Positions 33,479-41,837 of a DNA stretch of 64,000 nt are shown here, in pieces (within the stretch, counting starts at the first letter, position 1; each line of letters opens with the position of its first letter). The translations under genes were made by a program, and so were the position numbers. The DNA comes from Catellatospora sp. KI3 (lineage in GTDB: Bacteria > Actinomycetota > Actinomycetes > Mycobacteriales > Micromonosporaceae). The notes under the pieces were generated by a model. The model did no database searches. It was not told where the DNA came from and saw nothing but the letters and a program-made list of their open reading frames with translations. Location: positions 186,001-250,000 of the forward strand of contig NZ_JASAMB010000004.1 of NCBI RefSeq assembly GCF_029948125.1. The letters run 5' to 3'.

Positions 33479-34651
33479 TCAGTCGTGCGCCACGGTGCCC
33501 GGATACTTGATGCCCGCACCGGTGTTGAGCACCACGACCTCGTCGGTCGCCGACAGCCAGCCGCGTTCGCGCAGCAGCCGGGCCGCGGTCAGGCACGCCG
33601 CACCCTCCGGGCACAGCAGCAGCCCTTCGGTACGCCCGAACTCGCGCAGGTCGGCGAGGATGTCGGCGTCGTCGACCGCGATCGCGGTGCCGCCGCTGTC
33701 CGCCAGGGCGTCCAGGATCAGCTCGTCGCCCAGCGGGGCGGGCACCGTGATGCCGAACGCGACCGTCCGCGCGTCCGGCCATTGCCGCACCCGCCGCTCG
33801 CCGCGCTCGAAGGCGGCGACCACGGGTGCGCAGCCGGTGGACTGCACCGCCACCAGGCGCGGTGCCGGACCGGTCAGCCAGCCGAGTTCGCGCAGCTCGA
33901 CAAGTGCCTTTTGGATGCCGATGAGACCCACGCCGCCGCCGGTCGGGTAGAGGATGACGTCAGGCGCCCGCCAGCCGAGCTGCTCGACGATCTCGTACCC
34001 CATCGTCTTCTTGCCCTCGAGCCGGTAGGGCTCCTTGAGCGTGGAGGCGTCGAAGATCCGCCCGTCCGACGCCGCGATCAGCCCGGCGATCAGCTTCCCG
34101 GCGTCGCTGATGAGACCGTCCACCAGGTGCAGCTCGGCGCCGGCGGCGACCACCTCCTGCCGGGTGATCAGGGGCGCGGCCAGCGGCATCGCGATGGTCG
34201 CGCCGATGCCGGCGCGCGCGGCGTACGTCGCCCAGGCCGCGCCCGCGTTGCCGTTGGTGGGCATCGCCACGTGCCGCGCGCCCAGCTCGACGGCGCGCGA
34301 CACCCCGACGGCCGCGCCGCGCGCCTTGAACGACCCGGTCGGGATCAGGCCCTCGTCCTTGACCAGCAGGCGCTCCAGCCCGATCAGCGCACCGTATGCG
34401 GGCGCGTGCCACAGCGGCGTCCAGCCCTCGCCCAGCGTGGTCACATGCCGGTCCTCCCGCACGGGCAGCAGCTCGCGGTAGCGCCACAGGTCGGCGCCGC
34501 GGCCGGCCAGCGCGGCCGGTTCGACGGCGCGCGCGACGGCGGCCAGGTCGTAGCGGGCCAGCAGCGGCGAGCCGCAGGAGCACAGGTTCTGCAGCCGGTG
34601 CGCGTCGTGCTGGGCGCCGCAGCGGGGGCAGTCCAGGTGGGTCAGGAACAT
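33479..34651 (-). CDS. threonine synthase-like PLP enzyme
   Basis: A 390-residue fold-type II PLP enzyme. An N-terminal zinc-ribbon-like segment (CPRCG, then CSCG) precedes the catalytic domain, as in many archaeal and actinobacterial ThrC proteins. The PLP Lys lies in IPTGSFKARGAAVGVSRA, the phosphate-binding loop is TGGGVGLIGIQKAL, and a C-terminal VVLNTGAGIKYP follows. The ATG at 34651 starts the protein right before the zinc ribbon. It would convert O-phosphohomoserine to threonine or act on a similar amino acid. It is possibly a paralogue, since no hom/thrB lies nearby. Confidence 0.85.
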   Translation of the reverse strand: MFLTHLDCPRCGAQHDAHRLQNLCSCGSPLLARYDLAAVARAVEPAALAGRGADLWRYRELLPVREDRHVTTLGEGWTPLWHAPAYGALIGLERLLVKDEGLIPTGSFKARGAAVGVSRAVELGARHVAMPTNGNAGAAWATYAARAGIGATIAMPLAAPLITRQEVVAAGAELHLVDGLISDAGKLIAGLIAASDGRIFDASTLKEPYRLEGKKTMGYEIVEQLGWRAPDVILYPTGGGVGLIGIQKALVELRELGWLTGPAPRLVAVQSTGCAPVVAAFERGERRVRQWPDARTVAFGITVPAPLGDELILDALADSGGTAIAVDDADILADLREFGRTEGLLLCPEGAACLTAARLLRERGWLSATDEVVVLNTGAGIKYPGTVAHD

Positions 34652-34729
34652 GGGCGCTCGGCTCCTCCGTGTGCGATGGTGCACTCTCGATGATGCGCCG
34701 CCGCTACCCGCAGCCGGTGGCCTGACCGC

Positions 34730-35245
34730 TCAGTCGAGTTCGACCTCGGACCAGTCCAGCCCGTCCAGGTTGACCACGATCGCCTCCTGGGTGGTCCGGG
34801 CGATCACCACCACCGCCTCGGTGTCGGGATCGGGGTTCTCCTCCCGGTGCGGCACGTACGGCGGGACGAAGATGTAGTCGCCGGGGCCGGTCTGCACGGC
34901 GGTCTCCACCGGCTCCTCCCCCTCCAGGTCGAGGAAGACGAACACCGGGGTCCCGGAGACCACGAAGATCGCGGTCTCGGAGGCGCCGTGGTGGTGGTTG
35001 GCCGACTTCGTGTGGCCCGGGACGTGCGTCTGCCCCATCCACAGGCTGCGGGCGCCCACGGTCTTGCCGCTGACCGCCTCCAGCCGCTTCATCCCGGGCG
35101 TCTGCGTGGTCTGCGACACCAGCCCGTCCGGGGCGACCCGGTGCAGGCGCCGGTGGAACGGGTCGATGTCGGCGGGCAGCAGCACCCCGCTGGGCGTACG
35201 CACCGGGCCGCCGGACGTTCCGGCGGGCACGTGCAGGACGTTCAT
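34730..35245 (-). CDS. cupin-domain protein
   Basis: A 171-residue protein with a C-terminal cupin (about residues 60-155). The metal-binding motif reads KSANHHHGASETAIFVVSG, followed by PGDYIFVPPYVPHREENP with the second His. AAGGAG four bases before the ATG at 35245 sets the start, and this ATG overlaps the stop of the upstream LysR gene as ATGA. Coupling suggests the LysR protein controls it. The function could be isomerase or dioxygenase, or ligand sensing. Confidence 0.85.
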   Translation of the reverse strand: MNVLHVPAGTSGGPVRTPSGVLLPADIDPFHRRLHRVAPDGLVSQTTQTPGMKRLEAVSGKTVGARSLWMGQTHVPGHTKSANHHHGASETAIFVVSGTPVFVFLDLEGEEPVETAVQTGPGDYIFVPPYVPHREENPDPDTEAVVVIARTTQEAIVVNLDGLDWSEVELD

Positions 35246-36132
35246 GATGCTCCTTGTGCAGTTAGTACGCGCGGGGCCTCGCCCGCGGGTGACAGGACGC
35301 GGCGCAGCGACTCGGCCGCGCCCTCGACGAGATCGGGGCGCAGCCCCCGCCGCGACCACACCGACAGCGGCAGCGGCAGGGCAGGCGGCAGGTCGTCGCG
35401 GGTGACCAGCCCCTGCGGCGTCTGGCCGAGGGTGGCCATCAGCCCCACGCCCAGGCCCGCCTGCACCGCCGCCTGCACCCCGGCCAGGTGCGGGGCCTCG
35501 CAGCCGACCTCGGCCGGCAGGTCGGCCCCGGCCAAAGTGTCCAGCGCGCGGGTACGCAGCGCGCACGGCGCGTCGAAGGCCACCAGCGGGATCGGCTCAC
35601 CGGAGCGCGGCGGGCGCCAGCCCGGCGCCGAGTACCAGGTCAGCTCCAGCTCACCGACGGTCAGCGCGTCGGGGTCGTCGGCGGGCCCGAACAGCAGGGC
35701 CAGGTCGATCCGGCCGTCGGCCAGGCCGGTACGCAGCTGCGCACCGCGGTCGATGCGGAACCGCACCCGCCAGTCCGGGAAGGTGCCCGCAAGCGCACCC
35801 GCCAGCTCCGGCAGCAGCTGCGCCGCCGCGTGCTCGGTCGACCCGATGACCAGTGCCTGCTCGGTGTCGATGCCGAACCCGCGCAGCACCTCGTCGTGCA
35901 GGGCCAGGATGCGCCGCGCCTGCAGCAGCAGGGTCTCGCCGGCCGCCGTGAACCGCGAGCCGCGGCCCTGCCGGGCCACCAGTGGGCGCCCGACGGCCGC
36001 CTCCAGGCGGCGCACGTGCTGGCTGACCGCGCCCTGGCTCAGGTACAGGGCGGTGGCCGCGCGCTGGAAGCCGCCGCAGTCCGCGACAGCGACGAAGCTG
36101 CGCAGCGGGGCGATGTCCAGGATGCGGTTCAT
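35242..36132 (-). CDS. LysR-family transcriptional regulator
   Basis: A 296-residue LysR protein. The HTH lies at residues about 5-65 (LRSFVAVADCGGFQRAATAL, YLSQGAVSQHVRRLEAAVGR), then the periplasmic-binding-protein-like effector domain. GGAAGGA precedes the ATG. It is translationally coupled to the cupin gene downstream. The left end of a tnpB element lies immediately upstream (from about 36150), so the native promoter may have been displaced or replaced by the insertion. Confidence 0.9.
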   Translation of the reverse strand: MNRILDIAPLRSFVAVADCGGFQRAATALYLSQGAVSQHVRRLEAAVGRPLVARQGRGSRFTAAGETLLLQARRILALHDEVLRGFGIDTEQALVIGSTEHAAAQLLPELAGALAGTFPDWRVRFRIDRGAQLRTGLADGRIDLALLFGPADDPDALTVGELELTWYSAPGWRPPRSGEPIPLVAFDAPCALRTRALDTLAGADLPAEVGCEAPHLAGVQAAVQAGLGVGLMATLGQTPQGLVTRDDLPPALPLPLSVWSRRGLRPDLVEGAAESLRRVLSPAGEAPRVLTAQGAS

Positions 36133-36149
36133 CAGATTCCTTCCGTGGA

Positions 36150-37510
36150 TACTCCGGCGTTCAGGCCGGGGAGGAAACGGAGCCCCTGTGGAGCAGGACA
36201 GGCAGAGCCGGTCCGCGGCCAGGGCGGACCGGTGTCCGCCCGCACCTCGACCTGAGGTCGGCCGTCTGTCCTGTTAGGATGTTCGGTGTGACCGGGGCGG
36301 TGAAGCGGGCGTTCAAGTTCCGCTTCTACCCCACCGACGCGCAGGCCGCGCAGTTGTCGCGGACGTTCGGGTGCGTCCGGCTGGTCTACAACATGGCCTT
36401 GCAGGCCAGGACCGAGGCCTGGACCCTGCGCCGGGAACGGATCAACTACAACGCCACCTCGGCGCTGCTCACCGCGTGGAAGAAGACCGACGACCTGGCG
36501 TTCCTCAACGAGGTCTCGTCCGTGCCGCTGCAGCAGGCGCTGCGGCACCTGCAGACCGCGTTCACCAACTTCTGGGCCAAACGCGCGAAGTATCCGAGGT
36601 TCAAGTCCAGGAAGCGCTCGCGCCGGTCGGCGGAGTACACCACCAGCGCGTTCCGGTGGCGCGACGGCACCTTGACCCTGGCGAAGATGACCGAACCCCT
36701 CGACGTCGTGTGGTCGCGGCCCCTGCCGCAGGGCTGCACGCCGTCGACGGTGACCGTGTCGCAGGACCCGGCCGGACGCTGGTTCGTGTCCCTGCTCTGC
36801 GACGACACGATCACCCCCACCCCCGCCTGCGGCGCGGTCGGGATCGACGCCGGCCTGGACAGCCTGCTCACCCTGTCCACCGGCGAGAAGATCGCCAACC
36901 CCCGGCATGAGCGCGCCGACAGCAAGCGGCTGGCCCGCGCCCAACGCGACCTGGCCCGCAAGCAGAAAGGCTCGGCCAACCGGGCCAAAGCCCGGATCAA
37001 ACTCGCCCGCATCCACGCCCGCATCACCGACCGCAGACATGACCACCTGCACAAACTGACGACTCGGCTCGTTCGTGAGACGCAAACGATCGTGATCGAG
37101 GACCTCGCCGTGCGCAACATGGTCAAGAACCACCGCCTGGCCCGCGCGATCTCGGACGCGGCCTGGCGGCAGCTGCGCACCATGCTGGAGTACAAGACGG
37201 CCTGGCACGGCCGCACCCTGATCGCCGTGGACCGCTGGTTCCCCTCGACCCGACTCTGCTCGACCTGCGGCGCACTCGCGCAACCGATGCCACTGGGCGT
37301 ACGGGAGTGGACGTGCCCATGCGGGGCCGTCCACGACCGCGACGTCAACGCCGCACGCAACATCCTGGCCGCCGGACTGGCGGTGACAGCCTGCGGAGAC
37401 GATGTAAGACCTCAACGAGGAACCTCTCGGACGGGGCAGTCGTCGGCGAGACAGGAACACCCGAGGGCGACCAAGGGAATCCCCGTCCTTTAGGGCGGGG
37501 AGGATGTCAA
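36150..37510 (+). mobile_element. IS200/IS605-group (IS1341-type) tnpB-only element
   Basis: tnpB is flanked by subterminal hairpins: CCGGC/GCCGG at 36154-36169 on the left and CCCCGTCC/GGGCGGGG at 37481-37500 on the right. Both hairpins are followed by GGGGAGGA. The right end closes with TCAA (37507-37510), the tetranucleotide at IS608-type right ends. No tnpA (Y1 transposase) is present, so mobility would need one in trans. The exact left boundary is not resolved. Confidence 0.65.
36279..37493 (+). CDS. tnpB: TnpB RNA-guided endonuclease of an IS605-group element
   Basis: A 404-residue OrfB/TnpB protein. The N-terminal HTH_OrfB_IS605 part (AFKFRFYPTDAQAAQLSRTF) leads into the RuvC-like nuclease with Asp190 (GIDAGLD), Glu274 (VIEDLAV) and Asp355 (HDRDVNAARN). 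All three catalytic acids are present, and the zinc finger CSTCG and CPCG between the last two is intact. Length is full, so it is probably active. It is known from other systems that TnpB uses an omega RNA from the right end. The C-terminal tail overlaps that region here. Confidence 0.92.
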   Translation: MFGVTGAVKRAFKFRFYPTDAQAAQLSRTFGCVRLVYNMALQARTEAWTLRRERINYNATSALLTAWKKTDDLAFLNEVSSVPLQQALRHLQTAFTNFWAKRAKYPRFKSRKRSRRSAEYTTSAFRWRDGTLTLAKMTEPLDVVWSRPLPQGCTPSTVTVSQDPAGRWFVSLLCDDTITPTPACGAVGIDAGLDSLLTLSTGEKIANPRHERADSKRLARAQRDLARKQKGSANRAKARIKLARIHARITDRRHDHLHKLTTRLVRETQTIVIEDLAVRNMVKNHRLARAISDAAWRQLRTMLEYKTAWHGRTLIAVDRWFPSTRLCSTCGALAQPMPLGVREWTCPCGAVHDRDVNAARNILAAGLAVTACGDDVRPQRGTSRTGQSSARQEHPRATKGIPVL

Positions 37511-37530
37511 GACCTTGAGCGTAGGAGCAG
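37380..37530 (+). ncRNA. candidate TnpB omega RNA with guide
   Basis: By analogy with ISDra2 and similar elements, the transcript overlapping the 3' end of tnpB and the right end would fold into the scaffold (with the 37481-37500 hairpin) and end with a guide read from the flank, 37511-37530. The position and hairpin are seen; transcription and exact ends are inference. Confidence 0.4.
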
Positions 37531-37575
37531 GTTGAGCACGGAATGTGAACGCCGTTTCACGGGTTTCGAACACCC

Positions 37576-37606
37576 ATCACGAATCGTGATCGATCGCCAT
37601 CACGAT
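37576..37606. promoter_or_regulatory. overlapping ATCACGAT palindromes upstream of the organosulfur locus
   Basis: ATCACGAATCGTGAT (37576-37590) is a perfect palindrome, and its right half also pairs with ATCACGAT at 37599-37606 across eight bases. Three half-sites in 31 bp make an operator likely. It lies 45 bases before the leader peptide ATG in a 430-base stretch that otherwise holds only the IS right end and the leader. Confidence 0.5.
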
Positions 37607-37650
37607 CCATTGTTGGACATCGGCCCTGCTCGGCGGCCAGACTCATCGCC

Positions 37651-37731
37651 ATGAGCCGCCCAGTCGCCGTGTACCTGACACGCCGCCGCTGGCTCGACAA
37701 CGCACGGACCCGCACGACGCTCTGTCGCTGA
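37651..37731 (+). CDS. putative cysteine-responsive leader peptide
   Basis: A 26-codon ORF beginning MSRPVAVYLTRRRWLD and ending TTLCR before TGA. It fits the actinobacterial leader-peptide pattern LTRRRxxDxxRxxTxxCR, known upstream of sulfur-assimilation and sulfonate genes, in which a near-terminal Cys codon senses cysteinyl-tRNA. It precedes the flavin monooxygenase start by 192 bases, within which attenuation could occur. It is too short for ordinary gene calling. Confidence comes from the pattern plus the sulfur context. Confidence 0.65.
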   Translation: MSRPVAVYLTRRRWLDNARTRTTLCR

Positions 37732-37923
37732 CGCGGTGAAGGCGCTGTTCGAGCGCCAGCCCGCCGTGCACCCGTGCCGCCCGCACCGCCGCGGGTATCC
37801 CACCTGATTTCCAGCCCTCACCCCAGCCTGCCCGCATGCTCCGCGGTCACCGGCTGCCACCCGTGCACGCCCATCGCGGCGGGCACGTCTGTCTGCGCAC
37901 CCTCCTGCCCGAAAGGCATACCC

Positions 37924-39294
37924 GTGACTCAACGCACCCTGAAACTGGGCGCCGTACTGCTCGGCGTCGGCGGCCCCGGCCAGCACCACACCTGGCTGAG
38001 CCCCGAGATACCGGGCGACGCCAGCGTCGACATCCGCTGGTACATCGCCCGCGCCCAGCAGGCCGAGGCGGCCGGGTTCGACCTGGCGTTCATCGTGGAC
38101 AGCCAGTTCATCACGCCGGACTCGCCGCACCACTACCTCAACCGGCTGGAGCCGCTGACGCTGCTGTCGGCGATCGCGGTGCACACCAGCCACATCGGCC
38201 TGGTCGGCACGCTGACCACCTCCTACAACGACCCGTTCAACATCGCCCGCAGGCTCGCCTCGCTCGACCTGATCAGCGGCGGCCGGGCGGGCTGGAACGT
38301 GGTGGCCACCGGCGACGGCGGCACGGCCGGCAACTACGGCCGCGACGAGCACTACGACTACGCCACCCGCTACGGCCGGGCGCTGGAGCACGTACGCGTG
38401 GTGCAGGGCCTGTGGCAGTCGTACGAGGACGACGCCTTCCCGCGCGACAAGCAGCGCGGCGTCTTCTTCGACCGCAGCCGCCAGCACCGGCTCGACCACG
38501 TCGGCGAGCACTTCTCCGTGGTGGGGCCGCTCAACATCCAGCGCTCGCCGCAGGGCCAGCCGGTGATCTTCCAGGCCGGCGACTCCGGCGAGGGCCGCGA
38601 CCTGGGCGCGAACATCGCCGACGCGATCTTCACGCACGCCCAGACGGTCGAGCAGGGGCAGGCGTTCGCCCGCGACATCCGGGCCCGCGCCGCCGCCCTG
38701 GGCCGCGACCCCGACCAGATCGTCATCTTCCCCGGCATCAGCACGATCATCGCCGACACCGACGCGCAGGCCCGGGAGAAGGAGCAGGAGATCCTGGGCG
38801 GCAAGAGCTTCGACCGGGCGCTGGCCGAGCTGGGCCGCCCGTTCGGCTGGCACGACCTGTCGCAGTACGACCTGGACGCGCCGTTCCCGGACCTGGGCGA
38901 CCTCGGCGACCGCAGCTTCAAGACCCAGGCCGAGAAGATCAAGAAGCTGGCCAGGGACAACGGGTTCACGCTGCGCCAGGTCGTGCAGCACCAGCTCGAC
39001 TCGCGCCGCTCGCCGTTCGTCGGGTCGGCCGCGACGGTGGCCGCCGAGATCGAGCGCTGGTTCCGCGCCGGGGCGTTCGACGGGGTCAACATCACCGTCA
39101 CCGTGCCCAGCGAGTTCGCCCGCTTCACCGACGAGGTGCTGCCGATCCTGCGCGAACGCGGCGTGGTCCGCACCGGCTACGCCGCCACCACGCTGCGCGG
39201 CAACCTCGGCCTGCCCATCCCCGAGAACACCCACACCGTGGCCCGGCGCACCGCCGCGCAGCAGCCCGCCCGCACCCCCAGCCTCGTCGCGTGA
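37924..39294 (+). CDS. LLM flavin-dependent monooxygenase, NtaA/SnaA/DszA/DmoA type
   Basis: A 456-residue reduced-FMN monooxygenase of the bacterial luciferase-like family. It opens LKLGAVLLGVGGPGQHHTWL. RLASLDLISGGRAGWNVVAT and GNYGRDEHYDYATRYGRALE are the FMN-contact segments diagnostic of the NtaA/DszA group. Family members open aminopolycarboxylates or cleave C-S bonds of sulfones and dimethyl sulfide. GTG follows GAAAGG and begins MTQRTLKLG; the frame opens 50 codons earlier but without family similarity. It is the first structural gene of the organosulfur locus and needs a flavin reductase from elsewhere. Confidence 0.9.
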   Translation: MTQRTLKLGAVLLGVGGPGQHHTWLSPEIPGDASVDIRWYIARAQQAEAAGFDLAFIVDSQFITPDSPHHYLNRLEPLTLLSAIAVHTSHIGLVGTLTTSYNDPFNIARRLASLDLISGGRAGWNVVATGDGGTAGNYGRDEHYDYATRYGRALEHVRVVQGLWQSYEDDAFPRDKQRGVFFDRSRQHRLDHVGEHFSVVGPLNIQRSPQGQPVIFQAGDSGEGRDLGANIADAIFTHAQTVEQGQAFARDIRARAAALGRDPDQIVIFPGISTIIADTDAQAREKEQEILGGKSFDRALAELGRPFGWHDLSQYDLDAPFPDLGDLGDRSFKTQAEKIKKLARDNGFTLRQVVQHQLDSRRSPFVGSAATVAAEIERWFRAGAFDGVNITVTVPSEFARFTDEVLPILRERGVVRTGYAATTLRGNLGLPIPENTHTVARRTAAQQPARTPSLVA

Positions 39295-39323
39295 CGCGCA
39301 CGACCTTTCCGAAGGGCACCACG

Positions 39324-40841
39324 ATGAAACTGGCACGACGTACCAGACAGCTGGCCGCAGCCGCGGCCGCACTGCTCGCCCTGGCCACGACCGGCTGCGG
39401 TGCGGACGCCGGAGCCGCCTCCGGCGAGTCGACCCTGCGCTGGGCGGTCGCCCTGCCCGCGCACTGGGACCCGGTGGTCAGCGGCAGCGGCGCCCAGTTC
39501 CGGATCCTGTCGCTGGCGTACGCGTCGCTGACCGAGATCGACGAGCAGGGCAAGGCGGTGCCGAGCCTGGCCAGGGGCTGGGACTACAACAGCACCGGCG
39601 ACCAGGTCACCTTCCACCTGCGGCCCGGCCTCAAGTTCACCGACGGCGAGCCGCTCGACGCCCGGGCGGTCAAGCTCTACCTGGAGCGGGCCAAGACGCA
39701 GAAGAACTCGGCCCTGTTCGGCGACCTCACCTCGATCAAGGAGATCACCGCCGACGGCGACCTCGACGTGGTGATCAACCTGACCCAGGTCGACTACCAG
39801 ATCCCGCTGCTGCTCGGCGAGCGCGTCGCGCAGATCACCAGCCCGAAGGCGGCGCAGGACCCGGTCAAGCTGGACCAGAACCCGGTCGGCGCCGGACCGT
39901 TCGTGGTGACCGAGTTCGTCCCCGGCTCGCACGTGTACTTCAAGAAGAACGCCGACTACTGGGACGCGGCCAACATCCACATCGACAGGGTGGAGCTGCA
40001 CGCCGCACCGGACAGCGCCACCATCGTGTCCAGCCTCAAGACCGGCGTCTACGACCTGGCCTACCTGGACGCCTCGCAGGTGAAGGCCGCCAAGGCGTCC
40101 GGTCTGGACGTGGTGCTGCAGCCGGGCTTCAACGCCTCCAACATCAGCATCAACGTCAACAAGAAGCCGTTCGACAACCCGAAGGTGGTCGACGCGGTCC
40201 GCTACGCGGTCAACCGGCAGGAGTTCGTCGACAAGGTCACCTTCGGCTACGGCAAGGCCACCGACCAGCCGTTCCCGCCGGGCTACCTCGCCTACGACGA
40301 GAAGTCGGCCGGGCAGTTCGGCTACGACCCGGCCAAGGCCAGGCAGCTGCTGGCCGAGGCCGGATACCAGCCGGGCCAGATCAAGCTCGACCTGGTCATC
40401 CCGGCCCAGTCCACGGCTGCCGAGATCGTGCAGGCGCAGCTGGACGCGATCGGCATCACCGTCAGCATCAAGGTCGACCCGAACTGGTCCACGCCGTTCT
40501 TCGCCAAGGACCTGACCCTGTCGCTGTACGGCACCACCGGCCGCGAGTCGCCCGTGCAGACCCTGACCGCGCACTTCGGACCCAACGGCCCGCTGAACCT
40601 GAGCACGCCGTACCAGCCGGAGGGCTTCGAGGCGGCGATCGCCCTGGCCCGCCAGACGCCGCTGGACTCCCCCGACTACGCCGCGAACCTGCAGGCGGCG
40701 ACCCGGGCGGGCCTGGCCAGCCGGGCGCTGGTGTTCACGCACGCGCCGACGAACATCTTCGTCAAGAGCACCCGCGTCTCGGCGCTGCCCGCGATCCCCG
40801 GCCAGATCCACTGGACCGGCGTCACCGTGGCCGCGTCATGA
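39324..40841 (+). CDS. ABC transporter substrate-binding lipoprotein, Opp/Dpp family
   Basis: A 505-residue family-5 solute-binding lipoprotein. The lipobox ATTGC puts the lipid-modified Cys at about residue 25. The family signature is present: SLARGWDYNSTGDQVTFHLR, PGLKFTDGEPLDARAVKLYL and QNPVGAGPFVVTEFVPGSHV. GAAGGG precedes the ATG. It overlaps the permease gene as ATGA. In this context it may bind an organosulfur compound such as a thioether, sulfonated peptide or glutathione-like molecule. The ligand itself is not deducible. Confidence 0.92.
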   Translation: MKLARRTRQLAAAAAALLALATTGCGADAGAASGESTLRWAVALPAHWDPVVSGSGAQFRILSLAYASLTEIDEQGKAVPSLARGWDYNSTGDQVTFHLRPGLKFTDGEPLDARAVKLYLERAKTQKNSALFGDLTSIKEITADGDLDVVINLTQVDYQIPLLLGERVAQITSPKAAQDPVKLDQNPVGAGPFVVTEFVPGSHVYFKKNADYWDAANIHIDRVELHAAPDSATIVSSLKTGVYDLAYLDASQVKAAKASGLDVVLQPGFNASNISINVNKKPFDNPKVVDAVRYAVNRQEFVDKVTFGYGKATDQPFPPGYLAYDEKSAGQFGYDPAKARQLLAEAGYQPGQIKLDLVIPAQSTAAEIVQAQLDAIGITVSIKVDPNWSTPFFAKDLTLSLYGTTGRESPVQTLTAHFGPNGPLNLSTPYQPEGFEAAIALARQTPLDSPDYAANLQAATRAGLASRALVFTHAPTNIFVKSTRVSALPAIPGQIHWTGVTVAAS

Positions 40842-41836
40842 GCGGCGCCGGGCTGGGCACCGCCCGGCTGCGCCGGGCCGCCGCGCGCACCGCATCCGTG
40901 GCGGCCCGCTCGATCGCGATCTTCGTACCGGTGTTCCTGGTCGCGACGTTCGTGACGTTCGCGCTGCGTTCGCTGAGCGGGCTCAGCCCGGCGCACCTGC
41001 AACTGGGCGAGTCGGCGACGCCGGAGTCGCTGGCCCGCATCGAGCACGAGTGGGGCCTGGACCGGCCGTTCCTGACCCAGTACCTGGACTGGTTCGGCAA
41101 GGTCCTCTCCGGTGACCTGGGCACCAGCTGGTACAACGGCGCCGACATCTCGCGCCTGCTCACCGAGGGCGCCGTGATCAGCCTGTCGGTGGCCGGGCTG
41201 GCCCTGCTGATCGGTGTGGTGTTCGGGTTCGGCTTCGGCATCCTGGCCGCGCTGCGGCGTACCACCTGGGTCGACCGGGTCATCACCGGGGCGATGACGT
41301 TCATCTCGGTGATGCCCTCGTTCGTGGTCGGCATCGCATTGGTGGCCGTGTTCGCGGTGAGCCTCGACTGGCTGCCCTCGGCCGGGTGGGTCCCGGCCGA
41401 GCGCGGGTTCGGCCTGTGGCTGGCGCACATCACCCTGCCCGCGATCGCGCTCAGCTTCGACACCGTCTCCGACGTCGCCCGGCAGCTGCGGGCCGGGCTG
41501 GTCGCGGCGTACCGGGAGAACTACGTGACCGGGGCCCTGGTGCGCGGCCTCGGCCCGCGCCGGATCTTCTTCCGGCACGTGCTGCGCAACGGCATCGGAC
41601 CGGCGCTGACCGTGCTGGGCCTGAAGTTCCCGAACCTGCTCGGCGGCGCCGTCGTCACCGAGGCGGTCTTCGGGATGCCGGGCTTCGGCCAGTTCGCCGC
41701 CGCCTCGGCCCAGCGCGGCGACGTACCTGCGGTGCAGGGCGTGCTGGTCGTCTCCATCGTGCTGGTCGTCGTCTTCAACCTGCTGGTCAACCTGATCCTG
41801 GCCCGCCTGACGCCCGCCTCGGCCCGAGGAGTCTGA
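40838..41836 (+). CDS. ABC transporter permease, DppB/OppB type
   Basis: A 332-residue inner-membrane permease with six hydrophobic helices. The inner-membrane BPD signature is visible as RQLRAGLVAAYRENYVTGAL and the conserved G in RGLGPRRIFFRHVLRNG contacts the ATPase. The periplasmic loop between helices 1 and 2 (LGLDRPFLTQYL-like segment) is typical of DppB. It starts in a four-base overlap with the binding-protein gene and pairs with the next permease. Confidence 0.92.
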   Translation: MSGAGLGTARLRRAAARTASVAARSIAIFVPVFLVATFVTFALRSLSGLSPAHLQLGESATPESLARIEHEWGLDRPFLTQYLDWFGKVLSGDLGTSWYNGADISRLLTEGAVISLSVAGLALLIGVVFGFGFGILAALRRTTWVDRVITGAMTFISVMPSFVVGIALVAVFAVSLDWLPSAGWVPAERGFGLWLAHITLPAIALSFDTVSDVARQLRAGLVAAYRENYVTGALVRGLGPRRIFFRHVLRNGIGPALTVLGLKFPNLLGGAVVTEAVFGMPGFGQFAAASAQRGDVPAVQGVLVVSIVLVVVFNLLVNLILARLTPASARGV

Positions 41837-41837
41837 C

